Source of the DNA: SZUA-152 sp964645165
GTDB lineage: Bacteria > Pseudomonadota > Gammaproteobacteria > SZUA-152
Length of the DNA stretch: 64,000 nt
Reading direction: 5' to 3'
Assembly (NCBI GenBank): GCA_964645165.1
Contig: CAZXZI010000001.1
Location: 1-64,000, forward strand
Part shown: piece by piece, positions 53,567 to 62,888 of the stretch
Position numbering within the stretch: position 1 is the first letter of the stretch
How the letters are laid out: each line of letters begins with the position of its first letter
Notes under the pieces: generated by a model
Told to the model about the DNA's origin: nothing
Databases searched by the model: none
What the model saw: the letters and a program-made list of their open reading frames with translations, nothing else
Program-made: the position numbers and the translations under genes

Positions 53567-54913
53567 TTATTCCGAGAAAGGCGACCATGCCGGTTCCCTT
53601 ACATCACCTTCTGGTACGGTCAACCGTTGATGAATACTGCCATCCACGGAAACCGCCTTCAAAATTCCTCGTCTCCCCACGCTGGTAGCATAAATAATCA
53701 TACTGCCGTTAGGAGCAAAACTGGGGGATTCATCCAACGCCCCATCCGTTAGCACGCGCAGGTTGCCCGTTTCCAGATCCATCACTGCAACTCGGTATTT
53801 GCCGTTTTCGCGATGCACCATGGTCACTTTCTTGCCATCACGCGACACCGATGCCTTGGCGTTGTACTTGCCTTCAAAGGTCAGACGGCTGGCCTTACCA
53901 CCTCGGGATGGCACTTGATAAATTTGCGGCCGGCCTCCCCGATCCGAGGTAAAAAGAATCGTCTTGCCATCCGGCGTCCATGTCGCCTCGGTGTCAATCG
54001 CCCAGTGCCGCGTTAGACGCCTACTCTTTTTGCTGGCCAAGTCTATGACATATATCTCGGGGTTACCATCCTTGGAGAGCGTGAGAGCCAAGGATTTGCC
54101 ATCGGGCGACCACGCCGGAGCACCATTCAAGCCTTTGTGCGCAGCCACCTTGTCCCGTCGCCCGCTGGCTACATTTTGTACAAACACCACTTGGTGGCCA
54201 TTGTCTTCCAACGATGCGTAAGCAATGCGGGTTCCGTCCGGCGACCAGGACGGCGATAAAATCGGTTCGCGGGAGCGCATCATCGACTGCGGGCCGAAGC
54301 CATCCGCGTCGGCAATCCAGAGCGAGTATCGTCGCGCACTACCGGTACCCGCCGCCGTGACGTAGGCCACACTTGTCGTAAATGCTCCACGCTCACCCGT
54401 GAGTTTTTCATAAATAATATCGCTAACCTGATGTGCCGCTCGGCGCAGATTGTTGCCACTGGCAGACAGACTAAAACCTTCCAGCTGCTTGCCCTTGAAA
54501 ACATCAAACAGCCGAAAACGAATCTTGTACCGATTAGCACCCACATATTGCAAGGTACCCACCACCAGATTTTCCGTCTGAAAAATCCGCCAATTGGAAA
54601 AATTGATGGTGGAATCGACATTGGGTCGAGCCAACATATCCTTGGGCGGTAGTGGATCAAAACGTCCGGTGTGCGCCAAATCAGCACTGATAATGGCGGA
54701 CACATCAATCGGCGCCTCTTTGGGCGGCAGCAGTGAAGCTGGCATTTGCGGATTCTGTGGTGGCACGTCCCAACCAAAAGGCACCACCGCCACTGGCATC
54801 GCGCCTTCAACACCCTGGGTGATCTCAATATTCAGCACGGCCTGCGCGCTACCGGCCACCAATAATAAATAGAGGCCCACTGCGCGGCCGACAAATATGT
54901 TCATTTTATTCAT
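53567..54913 (-). CDS. tolB: Tol-Pal system beta-propeller protein TolB
   Basis: 448 residues with a signal peptide, an N-terminal domain (about 30-160) and a six-bladed propeller of PD40 repeats with phrases such as ILSPSWSPDGTRIAYAS, GAPAWSPDGKSLALTLSKDG and IDTEATWTPDGKTILFTSDRGG. Periplasmic partner of Pal and TolA. In the canonical order after tolA. Confidence 0.96.
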   Translation of the reverse strand: MNKMNIFVGRAVGLYLLLVAGSAQAVLNIEITQGVEGAMPVAVVPFGWDVPPQNPQMPASLLPPKEAPIDVSAIISADLAHTGRFDPLPPKDMLARPNVDSTINFSNWRIFQTENLVVGTLQYVGANRYKIRFRLFDVFKGKQLEGFSLSASGNNLRRAAHQVSDIIYEKLTGERGAFTTSVAYVTAAGTGSARRYSLWIADADGFGPQSMMRSREPILSPSWSPDGTRIAYASLEDNGHQVVFVQNVASGRRDKVAAHKGLNGAPAWSPDGKSLALTLSKDGNPEIYVIDLASKKSRRLTRHWAIDTEATWTPDGKTILFTSDRGGRPQIYQVPSRGGKASRLTFEGKYNAKASVSRDGKKVTMVHRENGKYRVAVMDLETGNLRVLTDGALDESPSFAPNGSMIIYATSVGRRGILKAVSVDGSIHQRLTVPEGDVREPAWSPFSE

Positions 54914-54938
54914 TCATTATTTCTACTTAAGTTTTGAC

Positions 54939-55829
54939 TTATTTCTTTGGCTTAAAGGTAAACACAATTTCCCGATCAAACAATGCGGGATCCGAAGGTC
55001 GCGGCAAAGGTGACGCTTTGTAAACCGCTGCTTCCACTGAACGCCGGAACACCTCGTCGCCAATGCACTGGGTTACCCTGACATTGATCACCTCACCACC
55101 GGGAATCTGATTCACCGCCACCTTGCACTTCAAACCCTGCTTAGCGCTGGCCGGACGAATCCATCTGCGTTGTACCGCATTTTGGATGTCGGCAATATAT
55201 TGACCCCGCAGCGAGCCCAGGCGTTTCTGTTCTGCCGCTTCCAAACGTTGCTGCTCGACGGCAAACTCGGCGCGCCGTGCCGCCGCCTCGGTATCACGTC
55301 GACGTTTATCGTCCAGCAGTTTACGTTTAGCCGCCGCATCTGCCAAACGTTTCTCTTCGGAGATGCGCTTTTGCTTCAACGCAGTCTGCTCGGCCTTCAT
55401 GTGTTCCAGTTCTTTTTTCTTTTTGACGCGATCCGCAGCAATGCGTTTTTCTTCGGCCTTACGCTGTTTTTGTAATTTCTTCTGGCGCTTTTTCTCGACA
55501 GTTCGTTCCTTGCGTAACTTAGCCAGGCGTTTTTCTTCGCGCAGGCGTTTTTTCTTGGCTTCACGCGCCTGTTTATCGAGCTTTTTCTGTTTGGCTTTAT
55601 TTTTCTTTTTCTTCTTCGCTTCGGCCTTTTTCAGCTTGTCCAATTCGGCGAGAATAGCTTTCTCATTCACTGCCACCGCTTTGACGATATCTACTTTATG
55701 TTGTGCCGGGCTTGGCAAGTCGGTCCATTCCAGACTGACAAACAGCACACCCGCCAGCGCCACGTGCACCAAAATTGCATAGATCATGGCACGGGGATTG
55801 TGCAGGATTTCTTTAAGTAAGGCTCTCAC
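54939..55829 (-). CDS. tolA: Tol-Pal system protein TolA
   Basis: 296 residues: one N-terminal membrane helix (about 13-32), a long Lys/Glu/Ala helical domain (about 60-205) and a C-terminal TonB-like domain (YIADIQNAVQRRWIRPASAKQGLKC, with the conserved disulfide cysteines). Transduces proton-motive force from TolQR to the outer membrane. Confidence 0.96.
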   Translation of the reverse strand: MRALLKEILHNPRAMIYAILVHVALAGVLFVSLEWTDLPSPAQHKVDIVKAVAVNEKAILAELDKLKKAEAKKKKKNKAKQKKLDKQAREAKKKRLREEKRLAKLRKERTVEKKRQKKLQKQRKAEEKRIAADRVKKKKELEHMKAEQTALKQKRISEEKRLADAAAKRKLLDDKRRRDTEAAARRAEFAVEQQRLEAAEQKRLGSLRGQYIADIQNAVQRRWIRPASAKQGLKCKVAVNQIPGGEVINVRVTQCIGDEVFRRSVEAAVYKASPLPRPSDPALFDREIVFTFKPKK

Positions 55830-55848
55830 GAATTAAAACGTCTTATTG

Positions 55849-56286
55849 TTATTTAACATCTTCGGGTGCTTTGGTAATCAAACCCACGCTGGGCGCACCG
55901 GCTTTTTGCAACAGCACCATGGCCACCACTACTTTGCCGTATTCCACGTTGGTATCGCCGCGCACCATAATCGGTGTCTTGGGTCGATGCCGCAGTACCG
56001 CCGCCACCTTGGTGACCAGCATTTGATGATCAATGGGATCATCGGGCTTGTCGCCCACGCTGAGGTAATAATCACCATTGGCGGTTACCGTCACCACCAG
56101 CGGTTCATCGGTTTCGCCGCTCATGGGCTCAGCCTCGGCCTGCGGCAATTCCACGGCGACGCCTTGCGTTAACAAAGGCGCGGTAATCATGAAGATCACC
56201 AGTAGCACCAGCATCACGTCGATGTAAGGCACCACATTGATATCGGACATGGGTTTGCGACGAACTTTTTTCGCGGGAGCTGCCAC
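55849..56286 (-). CDS. tolR: Tol-Pal system protein TolR
   Basis: 145 residues of the ExbD/TolR family. The membrane helix holds the conserved Asp in VPYIDVMLVLLVIFMITAPLL. Abuts tolQ without a gap. Works with TolQ as a proton-driven motor at the inner membrane. Confidence 0.97.
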   Translation of the reverse strand: MAAPAKKVRRKPMSDINVVPYIDVMLVLLVIFMITAPLLTQGVAVELPQAEAEPMSGETDEPLVVTVTANGDYYLSVGDKPDDPIDHQMLVTKVAAVLRHRPKTPIMVRGDTNVEYGKVVVAMVLLQKAGAPSVGLITKAPEDVK

Positions 56287-56961
56287 CTATTTGTGTGCCT
56301 GGCGTTGCAGAATGCTGGCAAATTCTTCAGAAAAAGTATCGTAGCGATTGATCAGTCGCTCCAGCTCGGTGTTAAAGCGATTGAAACCCACCACCGCTGG
56401 AATCGCCGCAAACAGGCCCATAGCCGTAGCCACCAATGCCTCGGCAATGCCCGGTGCCACCATGGCAATGGTCGCCTGCTTGACGTTACCCAGGGCTCGA
56501 AAGGAATTCATGATGCCCCACACCGTACCGAACAAACCCACGTAGGGACTGGTGGAGCCGACGGTGGCGAGAAACGGCAAATGTAGCTCCAGCCGATCAG
56601 TCTCCCGTGACACCGCCACCCGCATGGCACGTTGTGCGCCTTCGAGCACCGCCATAGGGTCGAAGCCTTCCTGCTTACGCAGGCGGGCGAACTCCTTGAA
56701 ACCGGCTTCGAAGATCACCGCCATGCCACCATTACCGTGACGCCCGGAGGTCACCTGATTGTAGAGGTTGGACAAATCGCCACCGGACCAGAATTTTTCC
56801 TCAAACTCATCAGCTTCAGTACGTGCCTTGGCCAACATGCGACGTTTCTGGAATATCACATTCCAGGAAAACAACGAAACAATGAGTAGAAGCAACAGTA
56901 CTATTTGCACCAGCACGCTAGCGTTGGTAATCAACGAAAGAATCGATAAGTCAGCCGTCAC
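56287..56961 (-). CDS. tolQ: Tol-Pal system protein TolQ
   Basis: About 224 residues, ExbB/MotA family, three membrane helices with LPFLATVGSTSPYVGLFGTVWGIM and AEALVATAMGLFAAIPAVVGFNRF. The GTG at 56961 (VTADLSILSL) is chosen because AGGAG lies seven bases upstream and the N-terminus then matches TolQ proteins; the longer frame overlaps ybgC. Overlaps ybgC by 11 bases. Confidence 0.95.
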   Translation of the reverse strand: MTADLSILSLITNASVLVQIVLLLLLIVSLFSWNVIFQKRRMLAKARTEADEFEEKFWSGGDLSNLYNQVTSGRHGNGGMAVIFEAGFKEFARLRKQEGFDPMAVLEGAQRAMRVAVSRETDRLELHLPFLATVGSTSPYVGLFGTVWGIMNSFRALGNVKQATIAMVAPGIAEALVATAMGLFAAIPAVVGFNRFNTELERLINRYDTFSEEFASILQRQAHK

Positions 56962-57430
56962 CGAGAATCTCCTGTCGGATGGGGGCAGGAATAGCACGTG
57001 GTTTCAAGCTGTTGGCGTCCAGACAGGCGATCTTAATTTGCCCCTGACACAGCAACACACCACTTTCCACGCCACCCTCCCCTTTATTAATTGTTATATT
57101 TTCTGCCGCACTCTGTGCGACAACCACGGTCTGCTCAAATGTCAGACTAGCCTTGCCGGCCTCCAGCACCTTCACACTCACCGAAAGTAGCTGGTTGAAA
57201 CATCCGGGTTTGAGGTAGTCCAGCTGCGCCGAACACACCGCAAAAATCAGCCCGTACTGTTTCGCAAAAATATCCTGCTCCACGCCCTGTGCCCGCAACC
57301 ATTCCGTGCGCGCCCGTTCCATGAATTTCAGAAAATTGGCGTGGTAGACCACACCACCATTATCGGTGTCTTCGTAATACACGCGTATCGGCCAGGCAAA
57401 ATCAGCCACAATGCTCGTCCACCACCCCAT
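56951..57430 (-). CDS. ybgC: Acyl-CoA thioesterase YbgC (Tol-Pal associated)
   Basis: 159 residues of the hot-dog fold 4-hydroxybenzoyl-CoA thioesterase family. Key motif IRVYYEDTDNGGVVYHANFLKFMERARTEWLR has the catalytic Asp. First gene of the Tol-Pal operon. ATG at 57430 with GGGAG upstream is used; a GTG at 57409 would give the usual shorter N-terminus. Confidence 0.93.
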   Translation of the reverse strand: MGWWTSIVADFAWPIRVYYEDTDNGGVVYHANFLKFMERARTEWLRAQGVEQDIFAKQYGLIFAVCSAQLDYLKPGCFNQLLSVSVKVLEAGKASLTFEQTVVVAQSAAENITINKGEGGVESGVLLCQGQIKIACLDANSLKPRAIPAPIRQEILGDG

Positions 57431-57627
57431 TCACTCCCAGCTAGTGACCTTGCAAAGGGACAAAAATTCCGCTCTCATTTTGCGTATTGCGTAATAAACC
57501 TGGCCGATTCTAATTTCAGGACACATTATGCGGGTTCGGGGCTCATGAATAAATCCCTGGGCGGCCTTAGTTTTGATAAAAGTGAAGCTTTCTGCTACTT
57601 CGATGGCTAAAGTGTTTTATCAAAAAA

Positions 57628-57957
57628 CTGCTGAAAATAGTTATAGAAAATTTGTCAGGTAACGCTTGGAAATATACCGCCATAACCGACGTACCGGTAA
57701 TCGAAATGGGCGCGCAGCAACAGGCGGGAGAGACGGTATATTTCGTCAAGGATAACGGTGCCGGCTTCGACATGGCGCATGCCGATAAAATCTTCAGCGC
57801 CTTTCAACGATGACACAAATCAGAAGAGTTTGCGGGAACCGGTATTGGCCTGACCACTGTGCAATGGATAATCCATCGTCACGGCGGCCATATCTGGGCA
57901 GATGCGCAGGTCGGCAGAGGAGCGTGTTTCTCCTTCACGCTGCACCCACGACGGTAG
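57628..57957 (+). pseudogene. Remnant of a sensor histidine kinase (HATPase end)
   Basis: Reading rightward, codons from 57628 give IENLSGNAWKYTA, then VYFVKDNGAGFDMAHADKIFSAFQR, a TGA stop at 57811-57813, and in the same frame EEFAGTGIGLTTVQWIIHRHGG to the end of an HATPase domain at a TAG. The intact kinase at 39286-41124 has DNLINNAWKYSG and FQRLHKADDFEGTGVGL at the same places, so the stop replaces a leucine codon. The sensor and HisKA parts and any start are missing. A dead 3-prime fragment. Confidence 0.9.
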
Positions 57958-58309
57958 CGGAGCATGTTTTTCCCAACCCATTCATTATCTATTTTTATGT
58001 CAGCACAAATAAAAACATGTGATTTCTGTCACATTTTTGACAAGTTGTGATGCTCAAGCATTCTCAAGCTGCCTGAAATTTTCTGAAAACCCACGCAAAT
58101 TCAATCAATTAGCGCAATCCTCCAACACGTATGACTGAGGCTAAATTATTGAAAAATAAATGGAATTTGGCATTGTGTCTGTTTTATAATCAACTTGTCT
58201 TCAACCGCTGGTTTGAGGCACATGCCAGGACAGGCACCCAGCAAACAGAACGCTAGAAAAAAGCGTTCGAATTGCAAAACCAATAGGCAGTGAGAGTGGT
58301 GTTTTACAA
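57958..58309. other. AT-rich intergenic region before the pentaheme cytochrome
   Basis: About 350 bases, AT-rich, without a supported gene. It should carry the promoter of the cytochrome gene at 58310. No terminator or repeat of note was seen. Confidence 0.4.
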
Positions 58310-59299
58310 ATGCAGTTAACGTTAATTCCTTGCGTAACATCATCACGATGTTTATCGATATTTTTTTCAAGCGCCTTACTGGCCTTAAGCGCTAACGCCC
58401 ATGCCGATGGCTGGGACTCGGGCTCTTCTGCCAGCACCATCGGCAGCATCGCCAATACCCGGCACAATCTCACCGTATCGTTTAATGCAAGCGGCCAAAT
58501 AATGGATATCGCCCGCAACAATTACGGTGCCATTTGCGTTTACTGCCACACACCGCACGGGGCCAACAAACAAATCGCCGCCCCCTTGTGGAATCGTACG
58601 GTTAACCCTGGCAACTACACGATTTATGACAAACCCACGACGCTGATGCGGCCAATTAGCTTACCTGGGCCTAACTCACTGACCTGCCTTTCCTGTCACG
58701 ACGGCACCATCGCCATCGATTCCATCCTGAATATGCCCGGCTCCGGTGGTTACGGGAACAACGAAGTGGGTACCGCGAACGATACATTTCTTGATTCGTG
58801 GTCCGCCGCAGGCAACCCAGGGCCAAGCGGCGTACACTTCGTATTGGGACCCAGCACTACCGGTGGCAATTGCACATTTTGTCATCAACAACCCGGCGGC
58901 ATTACGGCCAACACCCCCGATTACCGGGTATTTGCGCTGGGTACGGATCTACGTGACGACCACCCCATTGGTGTGTTATTTCCCACCAGCTTTACTCCAG
59001 GCGTGGTTGATTTCAACGAACCTAGTGTGATCATTCCTGGAAAATGGGCGTTTTTTGATGGCAACGGCAATGGCATTGCCGAAAAAGATGAAGTGCGACT
59101 TTATGATTCAGGCGACGGCCCCGAGGTGGAATGTGCTTCTTGTCACGATCCGCACGGTGTTCCTTCCAATGGTCCTGGCACACGCTTTAATCCCAGCTTC
59201 CTGCGGGTGAACAATGGCATCAGCGGTAGCAGCGCAGGCGAAACTGGTATTCTTAGTGCAGGAGGCAGCGCCCTCTGTTTGACCTGCCACGCAAAATAA
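58310..59299 (+). CDS. Pentaheme c-type cytochrome
   Basis: 329 residues, with a signal peptide ending near SANAHAD. Five CXXCH heme motifs: CVYCH (76-80), CLSCH, CTFCH, CASCH and CLTCH (323-327). The first, CVYCHTPHG, and fourth, CASCHDPHGV, carry the doublecys/NapC-like CHxPHG signature of cytochromes of multiheme electron-transfer chains. A stretch FFDGNGNGIAEKDEV resembles a calcium-binding EF-hand. Periplasmic electron carrier of unknown partner. Lies where ruvB and ybgC would normally be adjacent. Confidence 0.88.
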   Translation: MQLTLIPCVTSSRCLSIFFSSALLALSANAHADGWDSGSSASTIGSIANTRHNLTVSFNASGQIMDIARNNYGAICVYCHTPHGANKQIAAPLWNRTVNPGNYTIYDKPTTLMRPISLPGPNSLTCLSCHDGTIAIDSILNMPGSGGYGNNEVGTANDTFLDSWSAAGNPGPSGVHFVLGPSTTGGNCTFCHQQPGGITANTPDYRVFALGTDLRDDHPIGVLFPTSFTPGVVDFNEPSVIIPGKWAFFDGNGNGIAEKDEVRLYDSGDGPEVECASCHDPHGVPSNGPGTRFNPSFLRVNNGISGSSAGETGILSAGGSALCLTCHAK

Positions 59300-59351
59300 C
59301 GATTCCGCGCTTCGGCACTTTTTTACGCGATAGTTTCCACGTGAACACGTA

Positions 59352-60407
59352 CTAGGCTTCTGCTTCCTCAAATAAATCGTTTGCTGGCTCATCCCGTGCC
59401 GGCACTGGTAGTCCAAAATGCAAATACGCATTACGCGTAGCGACTCGACCGCGTGGTGAGCGCATCAGAAATCCCTGCTGGATGAGATAGGGTTCCAGCA
59501 CGTCCTCGATGGTGCCGCGCTCTTCGCCAATAGCGGCGGCGAGATTATCCACGCCCACTGGCCCACCGTCGAATTTCTCGATCACCGCCAACATCAACTT
59601 GCGATCCAGCATGTCAAAGCCGTTTTCGTCCACATCCAGTAGATCCAGTGCGCGACTGGCCACGGCATCCGTAATTTTGCCGTCCGCCTTCACCTCGGCA
59701 TAATCACGCACCCGACGCAGCAGACGATTGGCGATACGGGGCGTACCGCGGGCGCGTTTAGCCAACTCGGCGGCGCCGGCGGTATCCAAATGCACGCCGA
59801 GGATACCCGCCGCGCGTTGCACGATATGGGCGAGATCAGGAATGGAATAAAATTCCAGGCGCTGGACGATGCCGAAGCGGTCACGCAGCGGTGACGTCAA
59901 CAAACCCGCACGCGTGGTGGCGCCCACTAAGGTAAACGGCGGCAGATCGAGTTTCACCGAACGCGCCGCAGGCCCTTCACCAATCATAATGTCCAGCTGG
60001 TAATCTTCCATGGCCGGATACAGTACTTCTTCCACCACCGGCGAGAGGCGATGAATCTCATCCACAAACAACACATCGTGCGGCTCGAGATTGGTCAGCA
60101 ACGCGGCAAGATCGCCGGGGCGCTCTAACACCGGCCCCGAGGTGTGGCGCATGTTGACGCCCATCTCGGTGGCGATGATGTGCGCCAGAGTGGTCTTGCC
60201 CAGCCCGGGCGGGCCAAAGATCAGCGTGTGATCCAAAGCCTCGCTGCGACCCCGTGCGGCGGAAATAAAAATCTCCATCTGCTCCTTCACCGCCGGCTGC
60301 CCCACATAATCGGCCAGGGTGTTGGGACGGATGGCGCGATCCTGCGCCTCTTCGCGGTCGTCACGCACGGTGGCCACGGGGGCGATGAGTCGGTCGGTTT
60401 CAATCAT
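59352..60407 (-). CDS. ruvB: Holliday junction branch migration helicase RuvB
   Basis: About 351 residues from MIETDRLIAP. AAA+ motor with Walker A GPPGLGKTTLA, Walker B LFVDEIHRL, GEGPAARSVKLDLPPFTLVGATTRAG, and a C-terminal winged helix ending QQGFLMRSPRGR. ruvA and ruvC are not beside it: the next gene upstream is a cytochrome on the other strand, and ybgC, its usual downstream neighbour, lies 1.9 kb away. Confidence 0.97.
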   Translation of the reverse strand: MIETDRLIAPVATVRDDREEAQDRAIRPNTLADYVGQPAVKEQMEIFISAARGRSEALDHTLIFGPPGLGKTTLAHIIATEMGVNMRHTSGPVLERPGDLAALLTNLEPHDVLFVDEIHRLSPVVEEVLYPAMEDYQLDIMIGEGPAARSVKLDLPPFTLVGATTRAGLLTSPLRDRFGIVQRLEFYSIPDLAHIVQRAAGILGVHLDTAGAAELAKRARGTPRIANRLLRRVRDYAEVKADGKITDAVASRALDLLDVDENGFDMLDRKLMLAVIEKFDGGPVGVDNLAAAIGEERGTIEDVLEPYLIQQGFLMRSPRGRVATRNAYLHFGLPVPARDEPANDLFEEAEA

Positions 60408-60496
60408 GGACAGAAGTGTACTACAGCAATGGAACCCATGCCCCGTTCGGCCGTACAATGGCGACAATACGCACGACTACTTAGGAAATTTCCACC

Positions 60497-62251
60497 ATGT
60501 CCCCACGTTTACCTTTACCCGTTTTATCGTTGTTCAGTGCAGCCACGCTACTTATTGGCTTGAATGCCTGCGATTCCGTCACCCCACCCGTGGCCTCCAA
60601 CAACGTCCCGGCAGTACCAGCCTCACAGGAAAACACCCTGGAATCCGCTTGTAACAGTTGCCATGGCAGTAATGGCGTGGGCAACAATCCGGAGGTACCC
60701 TTTATTGCCGGCCAGCACGCGACCTATCTTGAGTCTGCCATGCGCGCCTACCTGATTGGCGACCGCAAGCATGACGTGATGCGCGCCGCGGTGTTCGATC
60801 TCGAGGTGGCCGAACGTCACCAACTGGCCGAACACTTTGCCCAACTTGATTCGAGCTGGACAAGCAAGACCACAAAGACGCCACGAGGCAGCGAGGAAGA
60901 CAACGCCCGCGATATCCGCGCGGGAAAGACCCTGTCACAACCCTGCGCCGGTTGCCACGGCACAGACGGCAACAGCATCAAGGAAGGCGTACCCAGCCTG
61001 GCCGGACTGCAACCCGAATATTTTATCCCCGCGTTGAAAAGCTACCTGCAGGGCAAGCGTAAGGGTGCGGCCATCATGAAAAATTTCAAGCTGAGCCTCA
61101 ATCAACGGGACGTCCGTCAACTGGCCGTCTTCTTTGCCGCGCAAAAACGCCAGCGCTCGCCTCTGGGCAAACGGCTCAACGTCGCAGACGCCAGCGATGC
61201 GCTTGCACATCGCTGCCTGGGTTGTCACGGCGAAAACGGCAACAGCACCCACCCGGACATACCCACCCTCGCTGGGCAAAACGCCTCCTACCTGATAAAA
61301 GCTATGCGAACCTATCGCGATAAAAAACGCCAAAACCCAATGATGGCCGATGTGGCTCAGGGACTCAGTGACGAAGCGATCCGCCGTAATGCTATTTTCT
61401 TCGCTACTCGCACACCGCAAGCGCCGGAAAATCAAAACACTGCGCAGCGCGGGATGATGGAAACGGGAATGATGAAGGCCGGCATGATGAAATTCAGCCC
61501 CATGTCTGACGGCGAACAACTGGCCGCGTCCTGCAATGGTTGCCACGGTAGCAAAGGCAACAGCACCACAGCGGGCATCCCCCGCCTCGCCGGGTTGGCG
61601 CAGGCCTATTTGCAAAATGCCATTCACCACTACCGGGATGGCAATCGCCAACACGGCATGATGCAAATGCTCACACGTTATCTCAGCGACACCGATGTAG
61701 AAAAACTCGCGCTGTATTATGCTAGCCAGAGTGCTAGCCAGACGCCCGCACACAAAGCGGGCAAACCCGGTACCAATGGCGAACTGGCTAGCAGCTGTGC
61801 AGGCTGCCACGGTGAAGATGGCAATAGCTCAACGAATACCACACCCAGCCTTGCTGGACAAAATGCCAACTATATTGTGGCCGCCCTACGCGCTTATAAA
61901 GCGGGCACTCGGCAGAACGATGGCATGAAAGATGTTGCCGTGGCGTTGGACAAAAAGGCCATGCAACAACTGGCAGATTACTACTCGCAGTTAGCGCCCC
62001 AAAAACCGGTGGTACGCGCCATGGAGGCGCCAGAGTTGCTGGCGCAAAAATGTGATCGTTGCCACGGAAAAAATGGTGGCAATCCTGATCCCGATAAACC
62101 ACGCATTGCCGGCCAACGTCAGGCATACCTGATAAAGGCAATTAGTGCTTACCAACACAAAGAACGTCAGAACTCAACAATGTACAAGATGACGGCAGAC
62201 CTCAGCCGGGTCGAGGTTGAAGCTATTGCAGCCTACTACTCGCGCCAGTAA
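60497..62251 (+). CDS. Hexaheme cytochrome c lipoprotein (six tandem c553-like domains)
   Basis: 584 residues. Lipoprotein signal with LNAC (Cys25). Six repeats of about 90 residues, each with CXXCHG...G.....P.LAGQ...YL..A...Y: hemes CNSCH (52-56), CAGCH, CLGCH, CNGCH, CAGCH and CDRCH. Each repeat also has a Met-containing segment before a helix, the likely distal ligand. A Met-rich insert, GMMETGMMKAGMMKFSPM, lies between repeats three and four and could bind copper. Probably an outer- or inner-membrane-anchored periplasmic electron wire. Confidence 0.9.
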   Translation: MSPRLPLPVLSLFSAATLLIGLNACDSVTPPVASNNVPAVPASQENTLESACNSCHGSNGVGNNPEVPFIAGQHATYLESAMRAYLIGDRKHDVMRAAVFDLEVAERHQLAEHFAQLDSSWTSKTTKTPRGSEEDNARDIRAGKTLSQPCAGCHGTDGNSIKEGVPSLAGLQPEYFIPALKSYLQGKRKGAAIMKNFKLSLNQRDVRQLAVFFAAQKRQRSPLGKRLNVADASDALAHRCLGCHGENGNSTHPDIPTLAGQNASYLIKAMRTYRDKKRQNPMMADVAQGLSDEAIRRNAIFFATRTPQAPENQNTAQRGMMETGMMKAGMMKFSPMSDGEQLAASCNGCHGSKGNSTTAGIPRLAGLAQAYLQNAIHHYRDGNRQHGMMQMLTRYLSDTDVEKLALYYASQSASQTPAHKAGKPGTNGELASSCAGCHGEDGNSSTNTTPSLAGQNANYIVAALRAYKAGTRQNDGMKDVAVALDKKAMQQLADYYSQLAPQKPVVRAMEAPELLAQKCDRCHGKNGGNPDPDKPRIAGQRQAYLIKAISAYQHKERQNSTMYKMTADLSRVEVEAIAAYYSRQ

Positions 62252-62303
62252 TGTCGCGTCAATAATGTATCCTGAAAAACCAGCGAACAGAAATGCAAAT
62301 ACA

Positions 62304-62339
62304 TTTCTGGTGCCGCCACTCAAACGGCGGCACCAGAAA
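62304..62339. terminator. Bidirectional stem-loop between convergent genes
   Basis: TTTCTGGTGCCGCC and GGCGGCACCAGAAA form a perfect 14-base stem with an eight-base loop, between the hexaheme cytochrome stop and the DUF4399 stop. There is no strong T-run on either side, but position and stability fit a shared terminator. Confidence 0.75.
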
Positions 62340-62347
62340 CATGACAA

Positions 62348-62770
62348 TTATTTTACGGTAATCGATATCATCCTAGACATCACGGGCGGATTGTGAGGCA
62401 CATGCCCCTTGTCACCCATCAATAATTGCAGGCTGTGTTTTCCCGGCTTCAACTTCAGCATCGCTTCCGTTTGCCCGCCGCCGAAATGCATATGCATAGC
62501 ATCTTTACCGATGGGTTCCATCATGTTCTGCATCGCACCGTCCACCAATAAATGATGGTGTCCAGTGTTTGCCTTGTCGACACCCGCAGGTGCCACTCCC
62601 ATTCCTTTTAATCCGAATTGAATTTTTACCGGGCTACTGACGGTTGCGCCATCAGCCGGTGAGATAATATAAGCAGAGGCTCCGTCAAGAGAAGCCGTCG
62701 CTGCCTGCGCCAAAGATCCCACCAATAACATTGCCACCGATAAACCTGATACGGTTATCCATCGTTCCAT
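62348..62770 (-). CDS. DUF4399 periplasmic protein
   Basis: 140 residues with a signal peptide ending AQAAT and a compact domain (about 30-140) with IISPADGATVSSPVKIQFGLKGMGVAPAG and KANTGHHHLLVDG, then HMHFGGGQTEAMLKLKPGKHSLQLLMGD. His- and Met-rich, so metal binding is possible. Family DUF4399, function unknown. Convergent with the hexaheme cytochrome gene. Confidence 0.9.
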   Translation of the reverse strand: MERWITVSGLSVAMLLVGSLAQAATASLDGASAYIISPADGATVSSPVKIQFGLKGMGVAPAGVDKANTGHHHLLVDGAMQNMMEPIGKDAMHMHFGGGQTEAMLKLKPGKHSLQLLMGDKGHVPHNPPVMSRMISITVK

Positions 62771-62888
62771 AATGTTTTCTTCCTTTAATGTGTAAAAAAA
62801 ATGGTTTACTCAATTCGGGATCACTTCCGAACGATGGCAGCTTAACGTAGACCGATGGGGTAAAAAAACCATCTTTTAATCGTGCCTA

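Noticed and set aside
57341..57610. 89-codon rightward frame overlapping the ybgC start
   Set aside because: Mostly antisense to ybgC and its upstream region, with no domain; not supported as a gene.
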